A stretch of DNA of 64,000 nt from Pseudomonadota bacterium (GCA_023388935.1 JAEWFG010000235.1:19752-83751); one strand, 5' to 3'. Shown: positions 50,672-60,140, counted from the stretch's first letter. A program made the numbers and translations. Notes: generated by a model from the letters alone, not told the origin.

Positions 50672-51747
50672 TGCCTTGGACAACGCCGTCACTCAAAGAC
50701 GTGCGCCGTTTGACGCGCGATTATGTGCTCTCGCAATTGGGCGCGAAAGCGCTGATCCCGAACTCGGCGCTGCGCATCATGAGCGACGCGAAATCGGGTC
50801 TTGCCCATCTCGTTTTGCTGTACATCGATTGGCTTGCAAAGCAACTCTTGCCCGACACCGCCGAGCAGGAATGGCTCGATCGGCACGGCAATATCTGGCT
50901 CAAGAACGCCGACGGATCGAAGGGCCGGAAGACGGCGACCTTCGCGCGCGGATCGGTGACGTTCGTCGGCGACACTGCCGGGCTTGTGATCCCGGCGTTT
51001 TCGGTGTTGAGCAGCGCGAGCGGGCTTGATTATCAGACGACGCAAGATGCCGAGATCGGCGGCGATCTGGCGGGATCGGCACCCGTCGAGGCGCTGACCG
51101 CCGGCGTTGTCGGCAACATCGAACAGGGGACCGCGATCAGGCTCGCCGATGCCATCGTGGGCGTCGAGGGCACCGCGACCGTCGTGACGATGGACGGAGG
51201 CGTTGACGAGGAGAGCGACGACGATTTGCGCGCGCGCGTTTTGGAGCGAATTCAGAAGCCCCCGATGGGTGGCGATGCCGACGACTATGTGATTTGGGCG
51301 AAGTCGGTTGCGGGCGTCACGCGCGCGTGGGCCGCACCTGAGATGGGGGTCGGCACCATCACCGTGCGTTTCTTGATGGACGAGCTGCGAGCGGACAATC
51401 GCGGTCTTCCGAACGCGGATGATGTCGCCAACGTCAAGGCTTATCTCGACAAGGTGCGCCCCGTCACGGTGAAGGAGCTTTTCGTCGAGGCCCCGGTCCC
51501 GCTGTTCTACGAGATCGCGATCTCAAATCTTGAGACGGATAGCCCGACGGTGCGCGCGAAGATCGAGACCGCAATCAAAGATATGGAGATGAAGCGGTCG
51601 AAGCCCGGGCAGATCATGTATCGGTCGTGGGTCGATGAAGCGATTTCTGGCGCGGTCGGGGAGGATCACCACGAACTGAGCTTCGAGACGACGGCGATGC
51701 CGAACCCCGGCAACATGCCGTTCATCGGAACGATACTCTATGCCTGA
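50671..51747 (+). CDS. Baseplate J-like protein, Mu gp47-like
   Basis: A 358-residue protein overlapping gp46 by one base. PWTTPSLKDVRRLTRDYVLS, QEWLDRHGNIW, GTATVVTMDGGVDEESDDDL, RARVLERIQKPPMGGDADDY and VAGVTRAWA are baseplate J (PF04865) motifs. Part of the wedge that controls sheath contraction. Confidence 0.93.
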   Translation: MPWTTPSLKDVRRLTRDYVLSQLGAKALIPNSALRIMSDAKSGLAHLVLLYIDWLAKQLLPDTAEQEWLDRHGNIWLKNADGSKGRKTATFARGSVTFVGDTAGLVIPAFSVLSSASGLDYQTTQDAEIGGDLAGSAPVEALTAGVVGNIEQGTAIRLADAIVGVEGTATVVTMDGGVDEESDDDLRARVLERIQKPPMGGDADDYVIWAKSVAGVTRAWAAPEMGVGTITVRFLMDELRADNRGLPNADDVANVKAYLDKVRPVTVKELFVEAPVPLFYEIAISNLETDSPTVRAKIETAIKDMEMKRSKPGQIMYRSWVDEAISGAVGEDHHELSFETTAMPNPGNMPFIGTILYA

Positions 51748-52504
51748 CAAGCATCTGACGCGCAGCGGCGACGACTACGCCGAAGCGCTCGCGCAGCTAT
51801 TGCCGAAGGGACAAGCGTGGCCGCGCAGCCCCGATGGCACGTTGATGAAAGTCGTGCGCGGGCTTTCGCAGATTTGGGGATACGTTGAACGGCGCGCGTC
51901 GCTGCTGTTGGAGCAGGAGAGCGATCCCCGCATCACGCTTGAATTGCTTCCCGATTGGGAGCGCAATTGGGGCCTTCCCGACCCGTGCTATGTCGAGCCG
52001 CTGACGATCGGCGACCGGCAGATCGCGCTTGTGCAGCGCATGACGATCGAGGGCGCGCAGTCGCGGCAATTCTTCATCGCCGCTGCCGCGCAGATCGGCT
52101 ACGCGATCACAATCACCGAGTATCGTCCGTTTATGGTCGGGATCGATCGTTGCGGCGACAATCGCCAGATCGGGGATGGTAGCGGGACGCAAACCGACGC
52201 GTTCGGCAATCCGCTATTTAACACGAGCGGCCTTCCGGTCGCGCTCGGGGAATATTCCGAATATCCCTACATCCTCGGCCCCGACACCAACCGCTTCTAT
52301 TGGACGGTGCACGTCGGCAGGACGCGGTTGACATGGTTTCGCTGTGGCGCAGGCGGCGGGCAGTGCGGTGTTGATCCGCATCTTCGCATTGCGCTTGCGA
52401 CCGATCTTGAATGCGTGCTGCGGCGATGGAAGCCAGCGCACACCGAAATCATCTTCGACTATTCCGGTCTCACGACCGGCGGAAGCATGGCGGGAACGCC
52501 TTAG
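51740..52504 (+). CDS. Baseplate/tail protein, Mu gp48-like (DUF2313)
   Basis: A 254-residue protein overlapping gp47 by 8 bases. YAEALAQLLPKGQAWPRSPD, LLEQESDPRITLELLPDWER and LPDPCYVEPLTIGDRQIALV match DUF2313/Mu gp48. The C-terminus has C-G-A-G-G-G-Q-C and other Cys that may bind metal. Connects fibres to the baseplate. Confidence 0.88.
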   Translation: MPDKHLTRSGDDYAEALAQLLPKGQAWPRSPDGTLMKVVRGLSQIWGYVERRASLLLEQESDPRITLELLPDWERNWGLPDPCYVEPLTIGDRQIALVQRMTIEGAQSRQFFIAAAAQIGYAITITEYRPFMVGIDRCGDNRQIGDGSGTQTDAFGNPLFNTSGLPVALGEYSEYPYILGPDTNRFYWTVHVGRTRLTWFRCGAGGGQCGVDPHLRIALATDLECVLRRWKPAHTEIIFDYSGLTTGGSMAGTP

Positions 52505-52515
52505 GGAAATAGCGC

Positions 52516-53814
52516 ATGAAATACCAGCCACCTTACGGCGTCGCCGACCTCAATGCCGGATACGTCAACGGCGATCCTTCGGTCGGGCGCGCAGGCAGCA
52601 TCCCGCCAGGCGAAGCGATCGAGCATCCGCAACGCGAGATCGTGAACTTGATCCTCGATGCGGGTCGCGTGGCGCCCGATAGGGCCGATCTGCACCAACT
52701 CGCGAAATCGGTGCAGAGCACGCTGCTCTATTCCGACGACGATGCCGGCACGGCGAACCAGTATCAGGTGACGCAGACGCCTGCGCCGACCGATTACTTC
52801 AAGTACATGACCGTCGTCACGAGGATCGGCAACACAAACACCGGACCATCGACGCTGAACGTCAATGCGATGGGTGCAAAGCCAATCGCCCGCATCGACG
52901 GAACACCGCTGAATCCCGGCGACCTCGTGCAGGGGACCATCGTCTGCCTGATCTATGACGGCTCCCAGTTTCAGTTGGTCTGGGCAAATGCGGCGAAGGG
53001 CGGCAGCCAGAACGTCCTGACGCAGTCCACAACGATCTACGTCAATGGAACGACCGGCAGCGACACGCTCTATGACGGCACCAGCGCGACGGTCGTGGCT
53101 GGTACGACGAAAGGCCCCTTTAAGACAATCCAGAAGGGCGTCGATACCGCGTTCAAATTCCTGCCCAGCGCGCAGTACGCGATGACGGTTCAGGTCGCTG
53201 ATGGCACCTATTTGGAGAGCGTCAGGACGCCGACAATCCCCGGCCCAAATCTGATCATCAACGGCAACGCCGCCTCGCCGGGCAACGTGATCATCGACAG
53301 TACAAGCAAGGGCTCAACAATCGTTGTCAGCGGCCCGAACGTCGTCACCGTGCAAAACCTGCGCTTCCAGATGCCGAACTCGATCGCGTCCGCTGGAGCG
53401 TCGGCCACGGGCGCGGGGGCCTCGCTTACCTGCCTCAACACTATCAGCGGCCCTTGTGCTGGCTGGTGCTTCCTCGCCAACGGTCTGGGCGGCGTCACGA
53501 TCGGCAACCACACCTTCTTGGCGAACGTCGGATACGCCTTCGCCGCCTACCGCAATGGTGCGATCAATCTCGGTGGCGGCGCGGTCTATCAAATCGGCGC
53601 GGCCATGAGCGTGTCCGCTTTCGCGATGGCCGTCTCCGGTGGACAGATCGAGGTGCCAGCGACAGGGGTGCCGACATTCAGCGGCGCTGGCAACGTCTCG
53701 GGGCCAAAATACAACGCGTACCTGAACGGCGTCATCAACACACAGGCCGCTGGCGGGAATTACTTCCCCGGCTCCTCGGCGGGCTCGCTCGCGAGCGGCG
53801 GTCAGTACGGCTAG
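52516..53814 (+). CDS. Tail fibre / tailspike-like protein with beta-helix
   Basis: A 432-residue protein with GGGAAATAGCGC before the ATG. The first ~170 residues carry the conserved fibre head (NAGYVNGDPSVGRAGSIPPG, HPQREIVNLILDAGRVAPDR). The rest, from TIYVNGTTGSDTLYDGT through VQVADGTYLESV, resembles a parallel beta-helix of the pectin-lyase type. Probably binds or degrades a host surface polysaccharide; enzymatic residues are not evident. Confidence 0.7.
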   Translation: MKYQPPYGVADLNAGYVNGDPSVGRAGSIPPGEAIEHPQREIVNLILDAGRVAPDRADLHQLAKSVQSTLLYSDDDAGTANQYQVTQTPAPTDYFKYMTVVTRIGNTNTGPSTLNVNAMGAKPIARIDGTPLNPGDLVQGTIVCLIYDGSQFQLVWANAAKGGSQNVLTQSTTIYVNGTTGSDTLYDGTSATVVAGTTKGPFKTIQKGVDTAFKFLPSAQYAMTVQVADGTYLESVRTPTIPGPNLIINGNAASPGNVIIDSTSKGSTIVVSGPNVVTVQNLRFQMPNSIASAGASATGAGASLTCLNTISGPCAGWCFLANGLGGVTIGNHTFLANVGYAFAAYRNGAINLGGGAVYQIGAAMSVSAFAMAVSGGQIEVPATGVPTFSGAGNVSGPKYNAYLNGVINTQAAGGNYFPGSSAGSLASGGQYG

Positions 53815-53827
53815 AGGAGCAACGGAA

Positions 53828-54370
53828 ATGTCTGTCGTTTTCAATCCCTATGACTGGTACTGGCGCGCGGATGACGGTCGCGTTTTCTCTAGCGCGCAAC
53901 AGGCGACGGTGCCCGACACCGATCAAGGCTACATCGATTTCATGCAATGGGCTGGGCCGACACCGTGGCCGCGCGACGGGAGCGGCGAACAGACCACCCA
54001 ATCCATGCAGGAAGTGCTTTCGCCCTATGGGCTGTTCGCCGATCTGCTCGCCTATGCAGCTAACAAGCGTTGGGAAACGGAGGTCGGCGGCATCACGTTC
54101 AACGGCGCGCCGGTCTCGACCGATGATCGGTCAAAGCAGATGGTCACGGGCGCGCGCCTTGCGGCGCAAGCCGATCCGGATTTCGTGACGCCTTGGGTGA
54201 TGGATGACAATTCGGTGGTGCAGTTGAACGCGCAAGCGATCATCGCGCTGTCGGATGCGGTGCTTGCCCACGTGCAGGCGTGCTTCACAGTCTTCGCAAC
54301 CGTGCGCGCCGGGATCGCGGACGGCACGGTAACGACGCGGCAACAGGTAGACGCCGCTTTCGAAGGATGA
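53828..54370 (+). CDS. Tail fibre-associated protein with DUF4376-like domain
   Basis: A 180-residue protein with GAGGAGCAACGGAAATG at the start. An N-terminal WYWRADDGRVFSSAQQATVP segment is followed by a DUF4376-like part (ADLLAYAANKRWETEVGGIT, GVQ-like repeat absent), common in phage tail proteins near fibres. Possibly a fibre assembly or tip protein. Confidence 0.6.
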   Translation: MSVVFNPYDWYWRADDGRVFSSAQQATVPDTDQGYIDFMQWAGPTPWPRDGSGEQTTQSMQEVLSPYGLFADLLAYAANKRWETEVGGITFNGAPVSTDDRSKQMVTGARLAAQADPDFVTPWVMDDNSVVQLNAQAIIALSDAVLAHVQACFTVFATVRAGIADGTVTTRQQVDAAFEG

Positions 54371-54373
54371 TCG

Positions 54374-54721
54374 ATGCCAACTGTCAATATCGCGACGCAG
54401 AGCGACGCTGATTATATTCGCGGCTTCGTCTACAAGATGCGAGATGGCACGCCGATCGACTTGACCGGCAACGCCATGCGGATGGGCATCCGCCGCCACG
54501 CGTCCGATGCCAGTGAGCAGATGTTGCTGACAACCGAGAACGGCGGCCTTGAGATCACCGACGCGGTGAATGGCAGGTTTACTCTGGAGATCGAGTATGG
54601 CGCGCTGCGGCGGCTTGCGCCGGGCGACTACGCGCATTCGTTGATCCGCATCCGCGATGATGGCGTTCGCCTGCGTGTGTGGTCGGGCGCGCTCTCGCAC
54701 AAAGCGGGAGCGAGCCGATGA
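54374..54721 (+). CDS. Hypothetical phage structural protein
   Basis: A 115-residue beta-rich protein (SDADYIRGFVYKMRDGTPID, TGNAMRMGIRRHASDA, RFTLEIEYGALRRLAPGDYA). Similar small proteins occur just upstream of collagen-like fibres in phages. Coupled by ATGA to the fibre gene. Confidence 0.65.
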   Translation: MPTVNIATQSDADYIRGFVYKMRDGTPIDLTGNAMRMGIRRHASDASEQMLLTTENGGLEITDAVNGRFTLEIEYGALRRLAPGDYAHSLIRIRDDGVRLRVWSGALSHKAGASR

Positions 54722-56505
54722 TGGACGTCTTGGTGACGCGCGACAATGACAGCGACATCGAGATTTTCGGCGACGACGAGATCGCGATCATCGAAGTGCC
54801 CCAGCAAGGGCCGCCCGGCGCGAAGGGCAACAAAGGCGACAAAGGCGACAAAGGAGAAAAGGGCGACAAAGGCGACACCGGCACGCGCGGAAGTCGCTTC
54901 TACACGGGGGTGGGCGCACCGGGCGATATAGCCGGTTCGATCGATGGCGATGACTATCTCGACGCTGCGACGGGTAATGTCTACTCGCGTGCGCTTGGCG
55001 ATTGGTCGGCTGTCGGAAAGATCCGGGGGCCGCAGGGTATCCAAGGCATACAGGGTATTCAGGGCGTCCAAGGGCAGCAGGGTATCCAAGGCCCGCGGGG
55101 CTCGCTCTGGTATCTCGGCAATGGTGCGCCGGGCGCGATAGCAGGCGCAGCCGATGGCGACAAATACCTCGACACGGCGAACGGCGATGTCTATTCGCGC
55201 GCGGCTGGCGCGTGGTCGATCACTGGCAGCATTCGCGGACCTCAAGGCATCCAAGGCCCGACCGGCGAGGTGCCGGAAGCGCCGAGCGATGGCCGCATTT
55301 TCGGTCGTTCCAACCGCGCTTGGGTGGACAGCGGCGCCGTCTTTGTCTCATTCAACGGCGCCCAACCGCTCACTGCCGCGCAACAGCAGCAGGCGCGGCA
55401 GAACGTCTACGCCGCGCCATTCGATGCGCTGGCTTACAGCGGCCTTCAAACGAATGGCGGACACGAAATCAGTCAGGAAAACGCCGGGACCGTCGTTTCG
55501 CTGAACGCATCGGGATCGAAATATGTCGTCGATGGCTGGGCGATGGGGCTCAGTCACCCCAGCGCGACGTTGAGAGCGCAACAGCAGCCGCACTCCTCTT
55601 TTCCTTGGGCGCATCCGCTCGGCAAGGCATTCAACCAGACGCTGGTGCTCTGGAGCGCTGTCGCCTACGACGCGGCCACCGCCACCAACTACGCCGGGCT
55701 CTTTCATTTTATCGAGGGCTATCGATGGGCAAGGCTTGGCTGGGGCTCGGCCAACGCGCAGCCAGTCACGATCGGCTTCTGGACTACGGCCTCTTCTGAC
55801 AGCACCTTGGCGCTCAGTGTGCGCAACGCCATGGGCGACCGCAGCTTTGTCGTCACGTTCCCCTCGAAAACCAATGTGTGGGAGTACAGGACCATCACAA
55901 TTCCCGGCGATGTCGCGGGAACATGGGATAGGTCGAACGGCGTGGGGGCGTCCATCGCATTTGCCACCGCGTCGGGAACGCAAATGCGAGCGAACGCGGA
56001 GAAGACATGGCTGGCCGGCAATTTCGTCTCCGCGCCTAACGCAACCAACCCGCTCGCGACCTCCGGCCAAGGTTTCTACATCCTTGGCTGCACCATTCAC
56101 CCCGGCAATGAGGCCCCGTCCGCCGCGCGCTCGCCATTCATCCAGAGCCCTTATGACCGTGAGTTAGCGATCTGCCAGCGCTACTATTGGAAGACATTTC
56201 CATACGCCGTCGTGCCGCAGCAGCCTAGCTCGACCTATGGCGCGCTGGTCGGCGTATCAGCGGGAACGTTCGCGGGCAGTGTGTCAGTGCGGGCGACGTG
56301 GCCTGTCCCGATGCGGGCCACGCCCACGGTCAAGACCTACAACACCAGCTTTGCCGATGCCAATTGGTATGACGCCTCCGCAGGTGCGAGCCGCGCTGCC
56401 GCTCTCGCCGACGTCTGTGATGTCTCTGCGCGCATCGTCGTGAACCAGACGACGACGGCCAATGCGCAACATTTCATTCATTGCACGGCCGATGCGAGGT
56501 TATGA
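54718..56505 (+). CDS. Collagen-like tail fibre protein
   Basis: A 595-residue protein. Gly-X-Y repeats occur in three blocks: near residues ~28-60 (GPPGAKGNKGDKGDKGEKGD), ~105-130 (GPQGIQGIQGIQGVQGQQG) and ~175-185, separated by two copies of a small domain with D-Y-L-D-A-A-T-G-N-V-Y-S-R. The C-terminal ~300 residues form a globular head, presumably for receptor binding. The ATG at 54718 overlaps the upstream stop. Confidence 0.85.
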   Translation: MMDVLVTRDNDSDIEIFGDDEIAIIEVPQQGPPGAKGNKGDKGDKGEKGDKGDTGTRGSRFYTGVGAPGDIAGSIDGDDYLDAATGNVYSRALGDWSAVGKIRGPQGIQGIQGIQGVQGQQGIQGPRGSLWYLGNGAPGAIAGAADGDKYLDTANGDVYSRAAGAWSITGSIRGPQGIQGPTGEVPEAPSDGRIFGRSNRAWVDSGAVFVSFNGAQPLTAAQQQQARQNVYAAPFDALAYSGLQTNGGHEISQENAGTVVSLNASGSKYVVDGWAMGLSHPSATLRAQQQPHSSFPWAHPLGKAFNQTLVLWSAVAYDAATATNYAGLFHFIEGYRWARLGWGSANAQPVTIGFWTTASSDSTLALSVRNAMGDRSFVVTFPSKTNVWEYRTITIPGDVAGTWDRSNGVGASIAFATASGTQMRANAEKTWLAGNFVSAPNATNPLATSGQGFYILGCTIHPGNEAPSAARSPFIQSPYDRELAICQRYYWKTFPYAVVPQQPSSTYGALVGVSAGTFAGSVSVRATWPVPMRATPTVKTYNTSFADANWYDASAGASRAAALADVCDVSARIVVNQTTTANAQHFIHCTADARL

Positions 56506-56972
56506 GCATGGCTGACTATCAACTGACGGAGAGCGGCGAGACCGTGATCCGGACGGCTGATCGCGCGACGATCCCGAGCGATCCGGCGAACCGCGATTGG
56601 CGGGACTATCAGGACTGGCTCGCGGCTGGCGGCGTCCCCGATCCGTTTGTGCTGCCGCCACCCGGTCTGTACGTGCAGCCGCCGACGCTCGTCGCGGCGG
56701 CGCTCGACATGCGGATCGCCGATAGTGACATCGCCATGATCGGTGGCGTGTTCAACATCGTCGGCGCGGTATATCTCGGACCGGGAATGTATCTGCTCGC
56801 ATTCACCGAGCCGCAGCCGGACGACGCATATTTCGCGGTCATTACCGGCGATCCGCCATCGAAGGCGATCACGGAGCGCGCGACGGACTATTTCATAATC
56901 GAAACCAAGGATGCAGTCGGCGGCAACTACATCGATGCCGATCAACTGACCGTGCAGATTTACAGGGTGTGA
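56502..56972 (+). CDS. Tail fibre-associated protein
   Basis: A 156-residue protein coupled to the collagen-like fibre by ATGA. After an N-terminal DYQLTESGETVIRTADRATI and a WRDYQDWLAAGGVPDP segment, also seen in phage tail tip proteins, it has a beta-rich domain (MIGGVFNIVGAVYLGPGMYL, AFTEPQPDDAYFAVITGD). Probably a fibre tip or chaperone. Confidence 0.65.
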   Translation: MSMADYQLTESGETVIRTADRATIPSDPANRDWRDYQDWLAAGGVPDPFVLPPPGLYVQPPTLVAAALDMRIADSDIAMIGGVFNIVGAVYLGPGMYLLAFTEPQPDDAYFAVITGDPPSKAITERATDYFIIETKDAVGGNYIDADQLTVQIYRV

Positions 56973-56986
56973 TGATGGAGGCCGCA

Positions 56987-57271
56987 ATGGGAAAACTGAT
57001 CTGCGAGAAGCTCGTGTCGGGGGAAATGATGCTGCTCAACATGACGACGGTGCCGGGGATCGCGCCAACGCTCGTCAAGACCACGCCGGGCGTCGGCAAG
57101 CCGTTCTGGTATTGGGAGACGATACCTGCGGGCAAGGTAGTCGGGGCCGATTTCACCAATGCGCCGGTTGCGACAAGCGATATCGCGACCAATGCCGCGT
57201 TGATCGCAGCGATCGCCGCCAGGCCTGAAGAAGTATTGGTCTACGACCCTCCGCTTCCTCCTGCCGGATAG
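56987..57271 (+). CDS. Hypothetical phage protein
   Basis: A 94-residue protein with GGAGG six bases before the ATG at 56987. KLICEKLVSGEMMLLNMTTV and GKPFWYWETIPAGKVVGADF give a beta-rich small domain. No function recognised; lies between fibre and lysis genes. Confidence 0.6.
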   Translation: MGKLICEKLVSGEMMLLNMTTVPGIAPTLVKTTPGVGKPFWYWETIPAGKVVGADFTNAPVATSDIATNAALIAAIAARPEEVLVYDPPLPPAG

Positions 57272-57274
57272 TTC

Positions 57275-58156
57275 ATGCAAATCAGTCAGAAGGCGATCGA
57301 TCTGATCATCCGCGAGGAGGTCAGCAGCGAAGCCTATTACCGCAAGCACTATACCCACACCGAATGGCCGGGCGGTGCTTCTGGCGTGACGATCGGGATC
57401 GGGTATGATCTCGGCTACCAAACGGCAGCGAAGATCAAAGCCGATTGGGGCACGCGCGTCGATCCCTTGATGCTCGCGGCGATGGTCGAGTGCGTGGGCG
57501 TCAAGGGCAGCGACGCCAAGTCGCTATCGGCGCGCATGAACAATCGCATAACTATCCCATGGGAAGCGGCGATGGCGGTTTTCATGAACCGCGACTTGCC
57601 GCAATGGATCGCGGCGACGCTGCACGCGCTGCCGCATTGCGATCTGCTCTCGCCGACCTGTCTCGGCGTGCTCGTCTCGCTCAATTACAATCGCGGGACC
57701 GGCGGCTACACGGCTCCGGGCGATCGATATACCGAGATGCGCGCGATCAGGTCGGCGATGGCGAACGAGACGTTCGGGACGATCCCCGCGCTGCTCGACC
57801 AAATGGCGCGGCTCTGGACTAGCGGCGTTGCGGGCCGCCGCCACCGGGAAGCCGCGCTATTCCGCGAAGGGCTGAAAGAGCCGATGGGGCAACCGCCAGT
57901 GACGCCGCCTGCGCTCGATCCGCACGTTACCACTCCGATCCGGCCGGATTCGCCCGCCAGGACGAAGCCGCCCGCGACGACGAACGCGCAGAACAGCACC
58001 ACTAGCGCGATCATCGTCGGCGGCTCGGTGGCCGCGCAGCAGGCGCAGGCACAAGGCCTGATTTCGATCGAGACCGCGATCGTGCTCGCCGCCACCTGCA
58101 TCGTCGGCGGGGCGATCACTTGGACGCTTTGGTATCGCAACAGAAACCCTTCATGA
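57275..58156 (+). CDS. Endolysin (lysozyme-like) with C-terminal membrane helix
   Basis: A 293-residue protein. The N-terminal ~190 residues have a glycoside hydrolase layout: AIDLIIREEVSSEAYY with candidate catalytic Glu and GVTIGIGYDLGYQ, then CLGVLVSLNYNRGTGGYTAP. A Pro/Thr-rich linker leads to a membrane helix near the C-terminus (TAIVLAATCIVGGAITWTLW). A C-terminal rather than N-terminal anchor is unusual for phage endolysins. Degrades peptidoglycan at lysis. Confidence 0.75.
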   Translation: MQISQKAIDLIIREEVSSEAYYRKHYTHTEWPGGASGVTIGIGYDLGYQTAAKIKADWGTRVDPLMLAAMVECVGVKGSDAKSLSARMNNRITIPWEAAMAVFMNRDLPQWIAATLHALPHCDLLSPTCLGVLVSLNYNRGTGGYTAPGDRYTEMRAIRSAMANETFGTIPALLDQMARLWTSGVAGRRHREAALFREGLKEPMGQPPVTPPALDPHVTTPIRPDSPARTKPPATTNAQNSTTSAIIVGGSVAAQQAQAQGLISIETAIVLAATCIVGGAITWTLWYRNRNPS

Positions 58157-58165
58157 GGTGCGACG

Positions 58166-58462
58166 ATGTTCGCGGCACTCAAGGTCAAGTTCTGGAATTG
58201 GATGCGCAGCAGCGGCACGATCGCGTGGGCGCGGCTGCAAGTGGCGATCGGTGCGTTGATCGCAGTGCTATCGGTGACGGACGTGTCGCCGCTGCCGTTC
58301 TTCAAGAACCATCCGGATTGGCTGCTCTATTGGATGATCATTAACGGCTTTCTCACCGAGTACATCCGCCGACGCGGCACTGATGTTGTGACGATGCAAA
58401 CCTACGTCGCCGATGTCGGGCCTGTCGAGGTGGTGAAGCTCGTTGATGTGCCGGAGGATTGA
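58166..58462 (+). CDS. Holin-like membrane protein 1
   Basis: A 98-residue protein with GAGGTGCGACG before the ATG, two hydrophobic helices (ARLQVAIGALIAVLSV and WLLYWMIINGFLTEYI) and charged ends. Position after the endolysin suggests a holin or lysis accessory. Confidence 0.6.
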   Translation: MFAALKVKFWNWMRSSGTIAWARLQVAIGALIAVLSVTDVSPLPFFKNHPDWLLYWMIINGFLTEYIRRRGTDVVTMQTYVADVGPVEVVKLVDVPED

Positions 58463-58465
58463 TCG

Positions 58466-58936
58466 ATGTTGACCGCGATCTTCTCGCAAGTCGGCATGGG
58501 GATCATTAACGGCTTCCTCGGCAAGGCGCTCGACGCCTTCAAGGCATACGAAAATAAGACGATCTCGATCGAGGAATTGCGGACGCGGCTCCATATCGCG
58601 ATGCTCGAAAGCGTGAAAGCGATCGAGGTGTCGCACGCGCAGGCGCTGGCCCAGACTTACGCCGCGTTCATGGGCGCGGTGCAACAGAACCCGTTCATGC
58701 AGAAGGTGTGGGGCTTCGCAGTCATCACGCAACTGTTCGTCTTGCTCTGGCATCAAGTCGGCATCCCGGCGATCGTCGCGCTCGGGCTGATCCAGCGCTA
58801 TCCGTCGAGCGGCACCACGGTCGAGTGGGCCTATATGCTCGTCGGCGCGCTGATGGGATTGGGGCCCTTGGTGCTGCGCTCCGGACCGGGCGCGGGGGCG
58901 ATAACCGATCGGATCAAAACGATGGTGGGCAAATGA
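58466..58936 (+). CDS. Holin-like membrane protein 2
   Basis: A 156-residue protein with an amphipathic first half and two hydrophobic segments (VITQLFVLLWHQVGIPAIVA and WAYMLVGALMGLGPLVL). Similar proteins are annotated as phage holin family in alphaproteobacterial phages. With the 98-residue protein it may form the lysis pair. Confidence 0.6.
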   Translation: MLTAIFSQVGMGIINGFLGKALDAFKAYENKTISIEELRTRLHIAMLESVKAIEVSHAQALAQTYAAFMGAVQQNPFMQKVWGFAVITQLFVLLWHQVGIPAIVALGLIQRYPSSGTTVEWAYMLVGALMGLGPLVLRSGPGAGAITDRIKTMVGK

Positions 58937-60120
58937 TCAATGCTCCGGGCTCGGCGCTGCCGATCATTTGTGCCGCGCAATTCGCGTTTTCTCCGAGGCC
59001 GACGGCATCGCAGATCATGGCGATGCGCGCAAACATCGGTGCGGTCGGTGTCCGCATCGATGTCCCTTGGGCGGACACCGAGCTTTCGCCGGGCGTCTAT
59101 GCGATCCCGGCCTATGTCGACGGGCTAATCGCGGCGGTGCGCGCATCGGGTTGCGATATCGTGCTGGTGCTCGGTTACGGCAATCCGCTCCATCCCGGCT
59201 CGGGCGCGTGGAATTTGCCGCCGCGCGATCAGGCGTCTTGGAATGCCTTCGCGAATTACGCCGCATTCGTCGCGACGCAATACCCTTGGGCATGGATCGA
59301 AATCTATAACGAGCCGAACAATCCGCAGTTTTGGGCCAACGCCATCAACCCGGTGCAGTATGCCGGACTGCTTTCGACGTGCATCAACAAACTGCGGTCG
59401 ATCCCGAACATCGGCGCATCGCTCAAGATCATCACGGCCGGCGTCGGTCCCGCGCTCTCTGAGGATGATCAGAACCCGTTTATGAAGGCGGTGGCAGGCG
59501 CGGTCGGCTCGGCGACGATGGCGAAACTGTCCGCGCACGCGATCCATCCCTATGACGCGAGCAGTCCGCCAGAGGCGCTGCTGCCGTTCGTCGAGCGATA
59601 TCGCGCGGCGGTGCCGTGCAGCGCGCCGCTCGTCGTCACCGAGTGGGGGTGGTGCAGCCCTTGGCTCGGCGGCGACGAGAACAAGCGGGCTCTATACGTT
59701 GCGCGCGCGATCGGTTGCGCCGTGATCGCCGGCGTTGCGCTGGTCGCGATCTTCTCCCTGCATGATACCGGTGCGGATGCGACGAACCTCGAAATGACTT
59801 TCGGGCTGCATCGGTTCGATCAGACGCCGAAGCTCGCCGCCAGGGCGGTCAATTTGATGACGACGGCGCTGGCCGGGACTGTCACGTATGACGCGGAAAA
59901 GGTCGGCTCGGTCTATCGGATCACTCTGCGAAAGGACGGCGGCAGTGTTACCAAGATCATTTGGAGCGACGGCCCGGTGACGAGCATCACCGAGCCGATG
60001 GGATCGGTGCAATGGGTCGATGATAGCAATGGCACGCGCCCGTGGCATCGATACATGCCGGGCGGATTGATGATCACCATCGGTTCGACGATCGCGCCGC
60101 AGATCATCACCGGCACATAA
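58933..60120 (+). CDS. Glycoside hydrolase-like protein (clan A, GH39/GH5-type)
   Basis: A 395-residue protein starting in an ATGA overlap with the holin gene. A TIM barrel is suggested by AVGVRIDVPWADTELSPGVY, WIEIYNEPNNPQFW with the acid/base Glu after N, and PLVVTEWGWCSP with the nucleophile Glu. The C-terminal ~100 residues form a beta domain. It lacks a signal peptide. It could degrade capsule or exopolysaccharide during release or attach to the virion; a signal-less cytosolic enzyme freed at lysis is the simplest view. Confidence 0.75.
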   Translation: MINAPGSALPIICAAQFAFSPRPTASQIMAMRANIGAVGVRIDVPWADTELSPGVYAIPAYVDGLIAAVRASGCDIVLVLGYGNPLHPGSGAWNLPPRDQASWNAFANYAAFVATQYPWAWIEIYNEPNNPQFWANAINPVQYAGLLSTCINKLRSIPNIGASLKIITAGVGPALSEDDQNPFMKAVAGAVGSATMAKLSAHAIHPYDASSPPEALLPFVERYRAAVPCSAPLVVTEWGWCSPWLGGDENKRALYVARAIGCAVIAGVALVAIFSLHDTGADATNLEMTFGLHRFDQTPKLAARAVNLMTTALAGTVTYDAEKVGSVYRITLRKDGGSVTKIIWSDGPVTSITEPMGSVQWVDDSNGTRPWHRYMPGGLMITIGSTIAPQIITGT

Positions 60121-60140
60121 GTTTCTGCGTTCCTAGAATT

